From Bagarius yarrelli (taxonomy: Eukaryota; Chordata; Actinopteri; Siluriformes; Sisoridae), in contig VCAZ01000041.1 of the NCBI GenBank assembly GCA_005784505.1, positions 2,490,001 through 2,554,000 of the forward strand: a DNA stretch of 64,000 nt, in the 5' to 3' direction. The notes under the pieces are model-generated. The model did not search any database and was not told the DNA's origin. It was given only the letters and a program-made list of their open reading frames with translations. Position 1 is the first letter of the stretch. Every line of letters starts with the position of its first letter. The translations under genes and the position numbers were made by a program. This document shows, piece by piece, positions 24,201 through 34,500 of the stretch.

Positions 24201-26908
24201 TATTATTCACTTTACAGTATCTGTCTTTGTGTGTAGTCGCTATCATTTACCTAGAATTGTTTTTTAGGTAGAGTTTCATTGCATCATCTGTGACCTGCCC
24301 AGGCAGGTCTGCATTCTGAACCTATGGAGCTGTGGGTACACTAACATTTTGGTTGGGGGAGGTCCTGTGTGGAGTATAGGCATTAATATTGGTTATTACA
24401 TTAAATATTAAAACTCCCTCATTATTAGTGATAACACTTTTCTAGTTTTGCTCTCTGTTTAGTAAATTGAGAGTTTTTTCTTCTGACATTAAGGCTATAG
24501 TCTGTAATATATGCCTCTTTGAAACTATCTCTATTTGAAACCTAAAACTGCAGATATTTGCGGAATTGTCTTATTTACATGGGTGGTGCATCGGTAGGAC
24601 TCTTTAATATAATGTTTTTTGGTGTATATGTGGACTGTTGGTGATGTTATGAGGCAAAGATCAGTGGTGTTATGCCACTATCCTCCAAAAAACTACTACC
24701 AGTACCATTCCAATTATAAAACCTTATTACAACATTACCGTTGTGAATCTGGTTAAAATAAGGAGACAGTTATGAACACTGGTTGGTACTTGATTATAAT
24801 TCATTTAGGTTAATTCTTTACCAAAAAGACTGCAGATTTAACTAGATAATGTGTTTTACATTTACATTTACAGCATTTGGCAGATGCCCTTCTTCAAAAC
24901 GACTTACATTTTTCATACTTTCATACATTTTATACTGCTGTGTGCCTGTAAATATGTTACACTAATACAATAGTGGCATCCTCTTTGCAATTTTGCTTTA
25001 TTAAGCAAACCATGACTTCAACCCATGTAGCACATTGTAAGCATACCTTAAGACAAGTTTTGTCTTGTGTTCGCATGCAGCATCAATCAACATAAATGTA
25101 AGCATGGCTAAAAATATATTAGTGGGGCAGACAAAACATCAGCACCCTAGACCAAACTTAGTGCACTGCTGATACATTAGTTATTTAGGACATCTGTAAT
25201 AACATACAGGATCTAAAGAACTAGCTTACGTCCTGTATTAAGCATTTTATTGTTTGGCCCAGCAGCTAGCATTGTATCTTTGTTTCTGACACACAGTCTG
25301 GTCATTAAATCTACAGCCACCAGGTATCATTTTTTATCCTTGGTAATTTACATTTATACCTCAGGCATTTGGCAGACTTTTTTTTCCAGACTGACATGCT
25401 GCTATTCTGAGAGCAAAATGCCTGATAACTGAGTCAATACCAATTAACACACTTTTAACAAAGTGTCTTACAGCCCTAAGGTTCCTGGATTGACTTTAAC
25501 ATGCTATGTTTACTGAAGTAAAGTCATCGTTCATTTTCTTAAGGGTCTTCTCTGTCAGCATGACATGCTGTTGTAATAAATGTTTGGATTTCTGAGATGG
25601 AGGCGAACTGAAATCTATTCTTGTGCTGACAGTTTATATGAATCTATTTTTTAATAATATGAATCAAATTTTTTGTAATACCGCTGCTTGGCTTTGACAT
25701 TTAATTTGTCCCGCTCTGGTCCATTTAATTATTCGATAACTCAGATTACTACACCTATTACCCTTTTTTTTTTAAAAATCTCAACGCTTCCTGCAATCAA
25801 ATGCTAATGCTAATGCTAGCTGGGCTTGATAGTCCTAAAAAGTTGGCGGAGTGCCCCAACATGCAACATGGTGTGACATAAAATGACATTCTCTATACGA
25901 GGAACACACAGAAACAAACGAGTGTGTATGAACGGTAGGTCCATTATCATTTGAAAAGAATGTGATTTAAGGGTCATTTCTTTTGTTGTTAGCGAATAAA
26001 CATTTTATATTTTGGATCTTGCGTGATTGGACTGTTGTGTTGTAAGTCATGCTTTTTACTGTTTTCCCCTTGTGGACAATTAGAACATTAATAACCTGTT
26101 ACTAGTCATCTCTGAATACAATTGATATGTCTGAATTATTAAACTGATTAACCTGATTACTTAATTACTGATAATAAACCCACATTGAACTCAAATTCAC
26201 TGCTTCAGGCTAGAATTATTGCATTATTTAACAGTTGACTTTAATTTTAACTTTAATGGGGAAGTGGCAGTGCAGTGGTCAATGTGTTGGACTCCAAATT
26301 GGAAGACCAGAGTTCAACTCCCATCACCACCAAGTTACCACTGTTGGGCCCCTGAGCAAGGCCCTTAAACCCTAATTGCTCAGTGGTATGAAAGAGATAA
26401 ATGAATAAGGTCGTCTGCCAAATGCTGTTAATGTAAATGTTAACATTTTTTTCCTCACCCTGTATTTCTGCTCTGCCTCGTCCACACACACCAGCACGTG
26501 AGACCGGTGTTCCTGAGATACAGCGCAGACTAGACACACAAGCTCGTGCTCCTCCTCGCAGTACAGCTTCAGTTCCTCCCGGTGTCGCGCGCAACGCGGT
26601 GCTGAGCTCGGTGTGCTGTTCGCTTCGCCCGCGCTCTCCTCCTCGATCTCACGACTGTAGCTCTCCACGATGTTGGCCACGATGCGGTTGGGTCGGTAAT
26701 TCTGACCGGGAAAAACTTTGCGGCATTGAGGGCACGAGCCAGATGAGCCGGTGCCAGGTTGTCCAGGTGCGCGCACGCTTCCGGCGCCGCTCCAGTAGTT
26801 GGTAATGCATGACTGGCAGAAGGTGTGATCGCATGGAAGCGACACGGGCTGCTTAAATAAATCCAAGCAGATTGAGCAGGTCAAATCGCGGCTGAGACGC
26901 TGCGCCAT
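18241..26908 (-). CDS. TRIM family RING E3 ubiquitin ligase (RING, B-box 2, coiled coil, PRY-SPRY)
   Basis: Six coding exons on the - strand: 26908-26459, 22315-22220, 22087-21854, 20519-20497, 19022-18907 and 18785-18241. Lengths are 450, 96, 234, 23, 116 and 545, the standard class-IV TRIM layout including the 23-base micro-exon, and all phases agree. The product is 487 residues. The C3HC4 RING spans about residues 11-62 (CSIC, LPCDHTFCQSC, CPQC). The B-box 2 spans about 106-137 (CARH, YC, CLVC, H134, H137). A coiled coil (about 145-270) is rich in Leu, Glu and Lys. The B30.2 domain covers roughly the last 190 residues (HYWEIEV, WTVGVA, LDYKRGLVSFYN). The chosen ATG (MAQRLSRDLTC) has A at -3 and G at +4; an in-frame ATG 16 codons upstream has a weak context. 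RING ligases of this family transfer ubiquitin and often act in innate immunity. Parts of the B30.2 (YNAESMTHLYTF) recall TRIM62, but orthology is not settled, so no symbol is given. Confidence 0.9.
19167..19318 (+). mobile_element. tRNA-derived SINE (tail degenerate)
   Basis: The head 'ggggaagtggtagtgcagtg' and 'gtgttggactgcaattctca' are clear. The body is abbreviated and the tail is damaged. It lies in the TRIM intron between the 23-base exon and the 116-base exon. Confidence 0.65.
19411..19500 (+). mobile_element. tRNA-like SINE head fragment
   Basis: It contains 'ggttcaagccccgcccttcc', a B-box-like motif, after 'cgttaagatgctaattgctg'. This is a partial element, possibly of a second SINE subfamily. 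Confidence 0.45.
22472..22628 (-). mobile_element. tRNA-derived SINE (antisense)
   Basis: It reads in reverse: the tail 'acatttacagcatttggaag' comes first, then the body 'gggttaagggccttgctcaa', then the head 'tggtgctgggaatcaaacca'. It lies in TRIM intron 1, in the same transcriptional sense as the TRIM gene. Confidence 0.75.
22762..22870 (-). mobile_element. SINE fragment (antisense)
   Basis: The tail 'tctagcatttggcagacgcc' and 'ttcaactgagcagttgaggg' are present. The tRNA-like head is lost. It lies in TRIM intron 1. Confidence 0.6.
23415..23815 (-). mobile_element. Non-LTR retrotransposon (LINE) 3' ORF remnant
   Basis: Read on the - strand, with frameshifts and a stop, it gives GLETAALGNRQVADLAVAEL, then KMLRFFLGVPKLNRMRKK. 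This matches the well-known fish LINE segment of the form GLE-x-VAL-x-KRQEAELEVAELKMLRF with a following RIRNEYIRG-like block. The 3' end resembles the usual 'RCGDP' region (ctgtggccacccaaaaagg on -). A CA tract interrupts it. It is a dead antisense-free fragment in TRIM intron 1 and has no intact ORF. Confidence 0.75.
24855..24915 (-). mobile_element. SINE tail fragment (antisense)
   Basis: Only the tail, 'acatttacagcatttggcag', with 'aaaacgacttacatttttca' remains. A further scrap of the same tail (ctcaggcatttggcagact) lies near 25358. Both are in TRIM intron 1. Confidence 0.55.
26258..26442 (+). mobile_element. tRNA-derived SINE (sense), next to the TRIM exon 1 donor
   Basis: Complete copy with the head 'ggggaagtggcagtgcagtg', the body 'ggcccctgagcaaggccctt' and the tail 'gtcgtctgccaaatgctgtt'. 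Its end is only about 16 bases from the first TRIM coding exon, antisense to that gene. Confidence 0.8.
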
Positions 26909-27054
26909 TTTTGGTTTTTCTCCGTTTTTTTCTGGTTTGGAACGCTTGTTTGACATCAGGTCGGTTTTTGGATGTCTTTTTCTAGCGTGCAATTTTTTCC
27001 GTATTTCCTCCTCTGGGCTTTTAGTTGTTGCAGGGTAAAGCCACCTGGAGTTTG

Positions 27055-27056
<2 letters not shown>

Positions 27057-27096
<40 letters not shown>
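27057..27096. repeat. (CT)n microsatellite upstream of the TRIM start
   Basis: Twenty CT repeats, which read as (GA)n on the TRIM strand, about 150 bases before the chosen ATG. They lie in the probable 5' UTR or proximal promoter of the TRIM gene. Confidence 0.9.
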
Positions 27097-27103
<7 letters not shown>

Positions 27104-27190
27104 CCTGTTGACTGTCAAAAAGGAAAAGGAGGGAGTCTTTAGAGAGAGGGCGGGTGGGTGTTTTGCGTCTTTAACTCCTTTCAGGAGCAA

Positions 27191-27220
27191 GTGTGTGTGT
27201 GTGTGTGTGCGTGTGTGTGT
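27191..27220. repeat. (GT)n microsatellite
   Basis: About 15 GT repeats interrupted once by GC, roughly 100 bases further upstream of the TRIM gene than the CT tract. Confidence 0.9.
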
Positions 27221-27382
27221 TTTACTGTTTGGACTCTCAAAAGTTGACGTCATCCTTAGAAGCCAAAGTTTAATTATAAGGCATGTTTAAAACCAGCACG
27301 TTACCCAACCTAATTAAAACTTCAAGAAAATGAGCATCAAAATAAACTAAACGAATTAAAATTACAAAACAAAAAAGCAACG

Positions 27383-27562
27383 GAAACGGTATCACAGTGG
27401 CCAAGGTGTTGGACTGCTAATTGGAAGAGCGGGGTTTCATTCCCAGCACCACCAAAAAGTCCCACTGTGGGCCCCCTTAACCCCTAATTGCTCAGCTGCA
27501 TAGAAGAGATAAATGTAAGTCGCTATAGATGAGGACGTCTGCCAAATGATGTAAATGTAAAT
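27383..27562 (+). mobile_element. tRNA-derived SINE (sense), left arm of an inverted pair
   Basis: Complete copy with the head 'caaggtgttggactgctaat' and the tail 'acgtctgccaaatgatgtaa'. It is followed without a gap by an antisense copy. Confidence 0.75.
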
Positions 27563-27563
27563 G

Positions 27564-27655
27564 TTGCCTTGCTTAGGGGCCCAGCAGTCACAGCTTGGTG
27601 GTGTTGGGAATTGGACCCATGACCTTGCCACATTAACCACTGCACTCTCACTTGT
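27564..27655 (-). mobile_element. SINE head (antisense), right arm of an inverted pair
   Basis: It contains 'gcttaggggcccagcagtca', then 'ggtggtgttgggaattggac', the reverse of the SINE head and body. With the preceding copy it makes a potential hairpin. Confidence 0.7.
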
Positions 27656-27832
27656 AAAAAAAACACACAAAAACTTAATACATTAATGAAAACTATACTG
27701 TTAGAAAAAACAGACAGAATGTATAGTTAAGGGTTTTGTTTAAAACCAGGGTTCTACCAGAGCGCAGAAACCCATTCCTAATCCAGCACAAGACATGTGA
27801 GAAACCTGCGCCAGCCCAGCTAACAAATTGAT

Positions 27833-28175
27833 GTTCTAAGAACATTTTATAAACGTTGATTTAGTTTTGAGAACATGATTTGAAATGTGCCAAAAACATG
27901 AAAATGTCCAGTTTGTTTAACATTGATAAAATGTTATTTTATGGTGTTGTTTTAAAAATGTTTTCTTCAAGTAGAACATTCATCAAGTAGGAATAACATC
28001 ATAAGGATGTTCCTAGAACATTGTTCCATACAATTTTTTCTCAACATCAAAAGAACGTATATGGACTATTAATAAAATTTTGAGGACGTTCCATGAACAT
28101 TATTTTAAGAACATTTTGTCCTAACATTTAAAGAAAGTTAGCGAAATTTTTTGGGAATGTTCATTTTTAGCTGCT
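27833..28175. repeat. AACATT-rich dispersed repeat
   Basis: About 340 bases in which aagaacatt, gaacattt and aacgtt words recur every 20-40 bases in both orientations, between 'cccagctaacaaattgatgt' and 'cattttta gctgctta'-like ends. It looks like a non-autonomous DNA element with internal self-similarity. The family is not assigned. Confidence 0.5.
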
Positions 28176-28569
28176 TAGGAGTGACAAATTAAAGTACCAT
28201 CTTTAAAGCACATAATACGCATTAGGTATACACAGGTTTATAATTGACGAACGTCAGCGGCGCGAAGATTCAGAAGTCCCAAAGCGTTACACTGAGCGCT
28301 TCGTCCTGCTGTTATTCGACATAAATTCTCCTCAAACCCTCTGGAGTGACTCCGCATGAGTCAGCACTACAGTCCAGTAAGTCAAGCCACATGTGTCCTA
28401 CTTTCACCCACTTCATCTTTCTAAGGGTCTACCACGCTACAGCGGAGAAAGTGATTAATGCTCGGCTTAACACAAAACACATTTCCCAGCATGCCCTCTA
28501 AAACGTGAGATTAAATGTTGGCTCTGTCTGCTATGCTGAGACAGCATGTTCATCAAGTAAGTGACTAAA

Positions 28570-28760
28570 GTTGTAGCAAATTGTAGTATAGTGTAGAATA
28601 TTATAGTATTTACTACTACTATAGTTTAAGCTTTTTAAATTGTTAAACTGTAGTAAATACTGTAGAATACTTTCCAAGTTACTAGAGTAAACTAGAAACC
28701 GGTCTAGATTCCGGTAAACTGTATTGTATTATAGTATTTACTGAAGTATTTAGTTTGTTA
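28570..28760. repeat. Palindrome-rich 'tagtatttact' repeat, left part
   Basis: It contains several copies of tatagtatttact and its reverse complement agtaaatact. A related stretch occurs at 29320-29475, and the SINE at 28869-29036 lies between them. This suggests one element split by a later insertion, although the middle is not resolved. Confidence 0.4.
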
Positions 28761-28868
28761 TAGTATTTATACTTGGTTAATGTTTGCTCCAAACGATAGA
28801 AAGAACTGTAGCGAACTGATCAAGAATTTTTGCTCTATGGAAAACGGAGTTGCTGATAAGAAACATTA

Positions 28869-29036
28869 GGGGAAGTGATGGCTCATGTATAAGGCGTTGG
28901 ACTTGTGGGTCAGATTCCCAACTCCACCAAGCCACCACTGCTGGGTCCTAAACCCCCACTTGCTCAGCTGTATAAATGAGATAAATGTATGTTGCTCTGG
29001 ATAAAGGGGCGTCTGCCAAATGCTGTAAATGTAAAC
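28869..29036 (+). mobile_element. tRNA-derived SINE (sense)
   Basis: The head is 'ggggaagtgatggctcatgt' and the tail is 'aaaggggcgtctgccaaatg' followed by ctgtaaatgtaaac. It lies between the two halves of the 'tagtatttact' repeat. Confidence 0.75.
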
Positions 29037-29319
29037 AGTCTGTTCCAGTGTGAAAGACCAGATTCCCATTTCTAATAAACAGCAATGTCAGATCATTGTT
29101 TCAGCAATTAAGTGAAAACAATGCAGCTAAAGATTTGTAACCAAAAAATACAAAACGAACGGGTGGTAAGCATGTTTGGTTTAAATTCATTTTAGAGATT
29201 TTGTTTGCATTGTTATACTTTTTGCTTTGACGGTTCTTACACATACAGTATAATATAGTTGTAGAAAATTTAATACACTAACAACTAAAGTAATTAGTTT
29301 ATTTTACAACAGCAGAGTT

Positions 29320-29475
29320 AGTACAAGTATAGTAGAATGTACACTATATACTACATCATTGAATTGACTATAATATACAGTAGTTACTATAATATGGTTC
29401 GGAAACACTACAGTATTTACTACAGAAATTTTTACTATAGGTTCTATAGAATGTCCTTAAAATACTATAGATTTT
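29320..29475. repeat. Palindrome-rich 'tagtatttact' repeat, right part
   Basis: It contains cactacagtatttactacag and 'tatagtagaatgtacactat', matching in kind the stretch at 28570-28760. The ORF spanning it is Tyr-rich low complexity and not a gene. Confidence 0.4.
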
Positions 29476-29965
29476 TTATATGGGATTTTTTTAGTCTATG
29501 GCTTGATCAGCAACTACACAAAGCATTTTACATACTAAAAAAAATAACTGCATGGTAGCGAAGTAACTGCGATGAATATTTATGCACACCTTAGTCATGG
29601 AATGCTGTTGTCTATAAAAAACAGCCAACTTGCCGTTTTCCTTTGCAGATAATTAGTGCTGATAATAGACCGAACCGTTTTAATCTAACACTAACTATTG
29701 CAGAGCTTGAATACTGTTTTTGTTTTTATGTCTATAATAAATATACACTTAACCAGAGCAGTTAGAGCAGTTAATGGTTCAGCAGACGCAGCCTGCAAAA
29801 CATTTTTTTTCAGCCTTATACACTTCTGAGTAGGAATCCAGGTTAATAAACAGATTAAAGTGTGTGGGTTCAAATGTAGTAATAAATAAATAAAAGTATG
29901 ATGTATTATCCTTTCATCATTATAAAAAATGTTTTTTTATATGAAATGTTATTATGGCTCTACAC

Positions 29966-30270
29966 CGGGGGTCCCCAAAGGTTTTTCTTTAATGGCCAAA
30001 TAATTTTCTTTAATGGTGGACAGATCAATCTGTATCAGAAAATGACATGATTTTTTTTACGTCTAACATGCAAAAGTGTTATGTGGTTATGTTGAATTTG
30101 AGTCTAACAAATGATCTAAGAGTCTATGTAAATCTAACAAATTATTACTCTACCTCAATAACTAAGGTCATTTGACTTTATTATCAATTTCAGAAATGAT
30201 ATGAGTAAAATACATTTACAATTAAATTTTCTAATCCACTTGCTCATGGGTCGTAGTTTGGGGACCTATG
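29966..30270. mobile_element. Non-autonomous hAT element with 8-bp target-site remnant
   Basis: The left end is cgggggtccccaaag and the right end, reversed, is cataggtccccaaac. These are hAT ends of the 'caggggtccccaa' type. The flanking octamers are ctctacac and atctaaaa. They match at 5 of 8 positions and both fit the nTCTAnAn preference of hAT elements. The interior (about 305 bases in all) is AT-rich and non-coding. Confidence 0.65.
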
Positions 30271-31080
30271 ATCTAAAAGGTTCTTTACTGTAGAGGAAAA
30301 TAAATGTATCCTATAGACTTATGACTTATTTTTCTCTGAGCTTGAATGGTTAATTAAACATCCTAATTGTATACTGAATGGATTTTTACACTGTAATTTA
30401 CAGGTGGGTTATTCTATTGCGATGTACGCTCGTGTTAGAGAAAAAGCAACTAAAAAATTAAGGTAGCTCAGACTCCCTTTCCAGACGCCATCTTTTTAAA
30501 TACTGCTGTGACTGACCCTATAATGACTGTTGGTAAAGAATCAGTCGAAACCACAACAAAACTACACAAGCTGGGACACGTTTATGGGCCATGTTGTGGT
30601 CAAATCCAGTCATAGAGCTATTATTGCTTCACTGGACCACACATAAACGTTTTTCTAACTAAAGAGCTGCAATTAGAGCTTTGTCATTTGCAGATATTTT
30701 ATAGACAGCATCTGAATCACAGCATTAGAAAGTGTCTTAAGAAAAAATACCAAGAAAGTAAAAAAATTAATACCATGACTAAGCACTGTTATAGGAAAAT
30801 AATCAAAAGTGGGTGTGGACTGATATGAAGCAGCATTACTATTGCAATAGTAATTCTATATATTACTACTATGTAATATATAGAATTATATTTCTGTAAA
30901 AGCATAATGCAGTGTTTAGGTGTTTATTTTTCAGATACCAGAGTAATTAGGCTTTCTTTATTGTAATTAAATACAAAACTTCCACAAAAAAGTAGAACAT
31001 CCACAATTGATTTCACAAGAGCCTTTATTGTGGTGGAACAACTAGAAGGTTTAATGGTTACTGATACGGTAGACTCTTTT

Positions 31081-31385
31081 ATTTATTCATCTTCTATACT
31101 CACAGAGATCTGCTGGAGCCTATCCCAGCTGTCTTTGAAAGGGCGAAAGGCAGAAGCGGTACACCCTGGACAGATCACCAGGTTATCACACTCATTTCTA
31201 TGGGTAATTTAGAATTACAAATCAACCTAACATACATGTTCTTGAACTGTGGAAGGAAACCGGAGTACCCGGAGTAAACCCCTGCAAACATGTGGAGAAC
31301 ATGCAAACCCCTGCAAGCATGTGGAGAACCTGGGCCTTCTTGCTGTGAGCCAACAATGCTAACCTATAATCCACCATGCTGCCTA
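31081..31385 (+). repeat. Dispersed repeat with tRNA-like 3' part
   Basis: Same family as 12841-13146: 'atctgctggagcctatccca', then 'gtacaccctggacagatcac', then 'gtggaaggaaaccggagtac', ending 'ccaccatgctgcc'. A short internal duplication of 'gcaaacatgtggagaac' sits near 31285-31330. Confidence 0.75.
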
Positions 31386-32250
31386 GACTTATCTTATAAA
31401 TGCTAAATAAATGTATATACATTTTGCCCGTAATATGGACACTTGTATACCTACATATACCTCCATACAGTTAGCCAATCATTACATCATGCAGATTACA
31501 GGTGAAAAGCGTCAGTTATTGTTCACATCAATCTTAGAAAAGGGAAACATGAACTCTATAACTCTCTCCACTGCATGTTTGTTGGTTCCAAAAAGATAAA
31601 TGTTTAGTAGCTTTTAAATTTTCTGACGCTTTGTCCATATAGTGTAATTTAATGCTGTATTTTTGGTCAACAGATTAATAGATCTGGAGCAGTAATACAT
31701 ACCAATAATCTGCAAACAGAATTTTTTTTGTTCATCTACAATCGTTTTGTAGGTAACACAGAAGTATAACAGCAACATTGTACGTGTTTAATGTTGTGAT
31801 ATTGTTATATAACTGATTGTCAAAACACACCTGCTTGAAAAAGCCATATGAGCTCAGCTTCCTGTTAGCTTTGTCTTGTTAAAGTTAATATTTCCTGTTT
31901 TCATATCAAGGTTCCAGGCAACAAGAATAGAAGTCTTTCTTATTTTCAGCTTAACATCATTAAATTTGCAAGCTTGTTCTAGTGGTGCCATCCGAGCCTA
32001 ATAAAATAAGCATGTTGAGGGGATGTCCAGCAGGGTGTAGACATTTTTAATTATCATTATTATTATCAAATTTTTGGTATAAATGCATATTTAGGACATT
32101 GACTATTGGTCAAAATGTAGCTTAACATTTTTAGTTAATATGGTCCATTTAGTCCAGCTTTTGCTCCTATAAAAAAAAACTTCACATTGCAAAGGCTTTT
32201 TTAGATTTGCTTATTTAGCAAAAAAATAACAGGCAAGATCAGTAACCAAT

Positions 32251-32430
32251 GTTGGGCAAGAAGATCTGGGGTGCAGTTGGTGTTCCAGTTTATCCCAAAG
32301 GTGTTGAGTTGGGTTGAGTCAGAGTCGGAGCTCTGTGAAGGTCATCCACTCAAACCAGACACAATGTCTTCATGGAGCTCAGGAGTTTTGTGCATTTTGT
32401 CATTCTGGAACAGTGCTTAAGTCTTTTAGT
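32251..32430. repeat. Dispersed DNA repeat
   Basis: The words 'gttccagtttatcccaaagg' and 'tgttgagttgggttgagtca' are shared with the copy at about 59090-59245 (gtccagttcatcccaaaggt). Two independent copies in one window support a repeat family; its class is not decided. Confidence 0.55.
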
Positions 32431-34223
32431 TCCAATGTTGAAGCAAATGAGACCTTCTAGACAACTGTGTGCCTCTAACTTTTTGGCAACTTTTTGGTGA
32501 AGACACACTTATGTTATGTGCCAGTAACACAATTTAACAATTGCCAGTAACACAAGTTAACAATTCTCTGGTCATTTAGTGTATTTTGATGCTGTGTTTT
32601 TGGTCAAAATGTCATTGTACTCTTGTCCGGGGTTATATATTTTTCTATTTCCTGTGTACTGGCAGTTGGGTTTTGTGTTGCCAGGGGTTGTCAGGATGAT
32701 GTGTTTACACTGACCCTGTAACATGTCTTTCTTGATGCATTAAATAAGTAGACCATATCTAAATGCACATTTTTTGCTTAAATAAACAAACATTTACAAT
32801 GACGTTTTACAAATTTACAATGAAAGTATAGTAAGATATTTAATTTAAAAAAACTTCACTAAAACACAGAAAACATCTGCAAAGTAGAAAGTGGAATTTC
32901 CCATTGTTGGAAAGAGTTGGGAGAAGAGCGTAGAAATTCCCGCTGAGGTCATCACCATGAAGTCTCCGCATGGATACAGTTACAAACCTTTACATCAGAG
33001 TTGGACCACAAATCAGAAAGATCTCTGAGCCAATGAATGAGGTGAAATGTGGTGCCCTAATGTTTATCCTCATAAGGTGTGTTTGCGTGTTATTTCATGC
33101 ATGTTGAATTACTTTAATTGCAGGCTTTAAACACACCACTGCCATACAAATTTAAACTGAACTAAATTAAGATACTTTTCTCTAAAACCTTAACAATGGA
33201 GAAGAATTGGCTTTAGATCCTGCACCACACCACCTGGCAGTGTTCAGCACACAGTTTCCACTCTCCCTCTATTCATCGTCACTGTGCGGTGTGACACTCC
33301 CCTCAATATTCCGCTCTATGAATGTGAGTTCTGTTGAATTGCTTATGGCCCATAAGAAAGCTTTACACATGTACCGCACATGTTCAATGGAAAGGAAAAG
33401 TTTGCCAAATAACACAGCTGCAGGAAATTTCTAGAATACTTGATTCTGTTTGCAGAAGCACTGTCATAAAGCTGCTATAAACAAAACAAAGTACAAGACA
33501 TAGGATTTATTTTTAATGCTTCTATGTTAAAAGTGACTTGATTCTAAATTGTCATACAATAAACTACCAATAATAAATTCAAAATATTTGGGGAGTGGGT
33601 AGTTTTTGTTTGTGTTTTGTAAAAGGGGAGCCTGGCAGAAAAAGTTTCCAAACCACTGTCTTATACAAAACATAATGCTGACCAGGATTTCTTTTTGAGA
33701 AACAGCGACATCGTGTGGTCAAAATCTGGTATTGCGTGGCGTGATTACCCGGATGAAACAGAAGCATCTGGTATGATAGGTGTAAAAAAGTATATATAAA
33801 AACTATCTATATATTCATAAGTATATTATACTATCTAAATATATTTTTGAGCTTTACACGCCGTACGCAATGATTTCTGGGATGTGAAGTTTCTTACCTC
33901 GTGCGCTGTTTTTTTCAGTTGCTGCAAATTAGTGGATCAGCAGTATTACGTTCACATTTTTCCAGTTTTAAAACATTAATACGTATGTATAAATTTCCGG
34001 ATTATATTTAAATCGGTTTATATTTATTATACATTATGTTTTTTTTATTATTATTTCATTGTTATGTATATATTATCTGTGTGGTTCATTATTAAATACG
34101 GAAATGGATCTGACGAAATTATTTTTTTAATATTTATTAAAAATTAAAGATCAATTATTTTATGACAAAACAAAACATTTCATAGAGTTAGTATGTAACA
34201 CAGCCATGTTGTGAAATGTGAAA

Positions 34224-34300
34224 ACGGAAGTAGTTCAGTCGAAACGGAAATAACGTCAGTGGCGACGCCGGACGTTTCTATCAAAAGCAGAGGTAAAGCG
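34224..34300 (+). promoter_or_regulatory. pcna: Probable pcna core promoter with ETS-like sites
   Basis: ACGGAAGT at 34224-34231, a second ACGGAAAT nearby, TAACGTCAG, and a GC-rich stretch with gcgcgcgc. There is no TATA box. At about 34291-34296 AG|GTAAAG makes a good splice donor. A CTGCAG just before the start codon (34493-34498) would be its acceptor, so a non-coding first exon is possible. This is motif reading only. Confidence 0.4.
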
Positions 34301-34500
34301 CGCGCAGAAACAGTTCGAAGCAGTTGGGGTTACAGAGTTGTTGTCCTTTGTTTTTATCGGCAAAAGTTATCCAAGTTTCATCTAAGAAAGGCGCGGTTCT
34401 TTAGCTGATTTTATTCACGCATTAAGAATCAGAGACGAACTTACTTAGTTGTGTATTTAAATATTAGTTTGTGTAGTAACATTTAAAAAACCCTGCAGAA

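Larger units (their letters stand above)
30271..34200. other. Intergenic region upstream of pcna
   Basis: No coding exon was recognised. It contains two dispersed repeats (31081-31385 and about 32251-32430). The stretch 32940-33440 is higher in sequence complexity and has a 75-codon ORF at 33207-33434 that shows no domain and no convincing splice partner, so I do not call it a gene. Confidence 0.45.

Noticed and set aside
26372..27253. 293-codon ORF taken as the TRIM first exon in full
   Set aside because: The part before MAQRL is microsatellite and 5' UTR translation, and the part after residue 150 is intron plus SINE. The donor at 26458 fits the standard TRIM exon 2.
33207..33434. 75-codon ORF upstream of pcna
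   Set aside because: No family motif, no splice partner and a poor start context.
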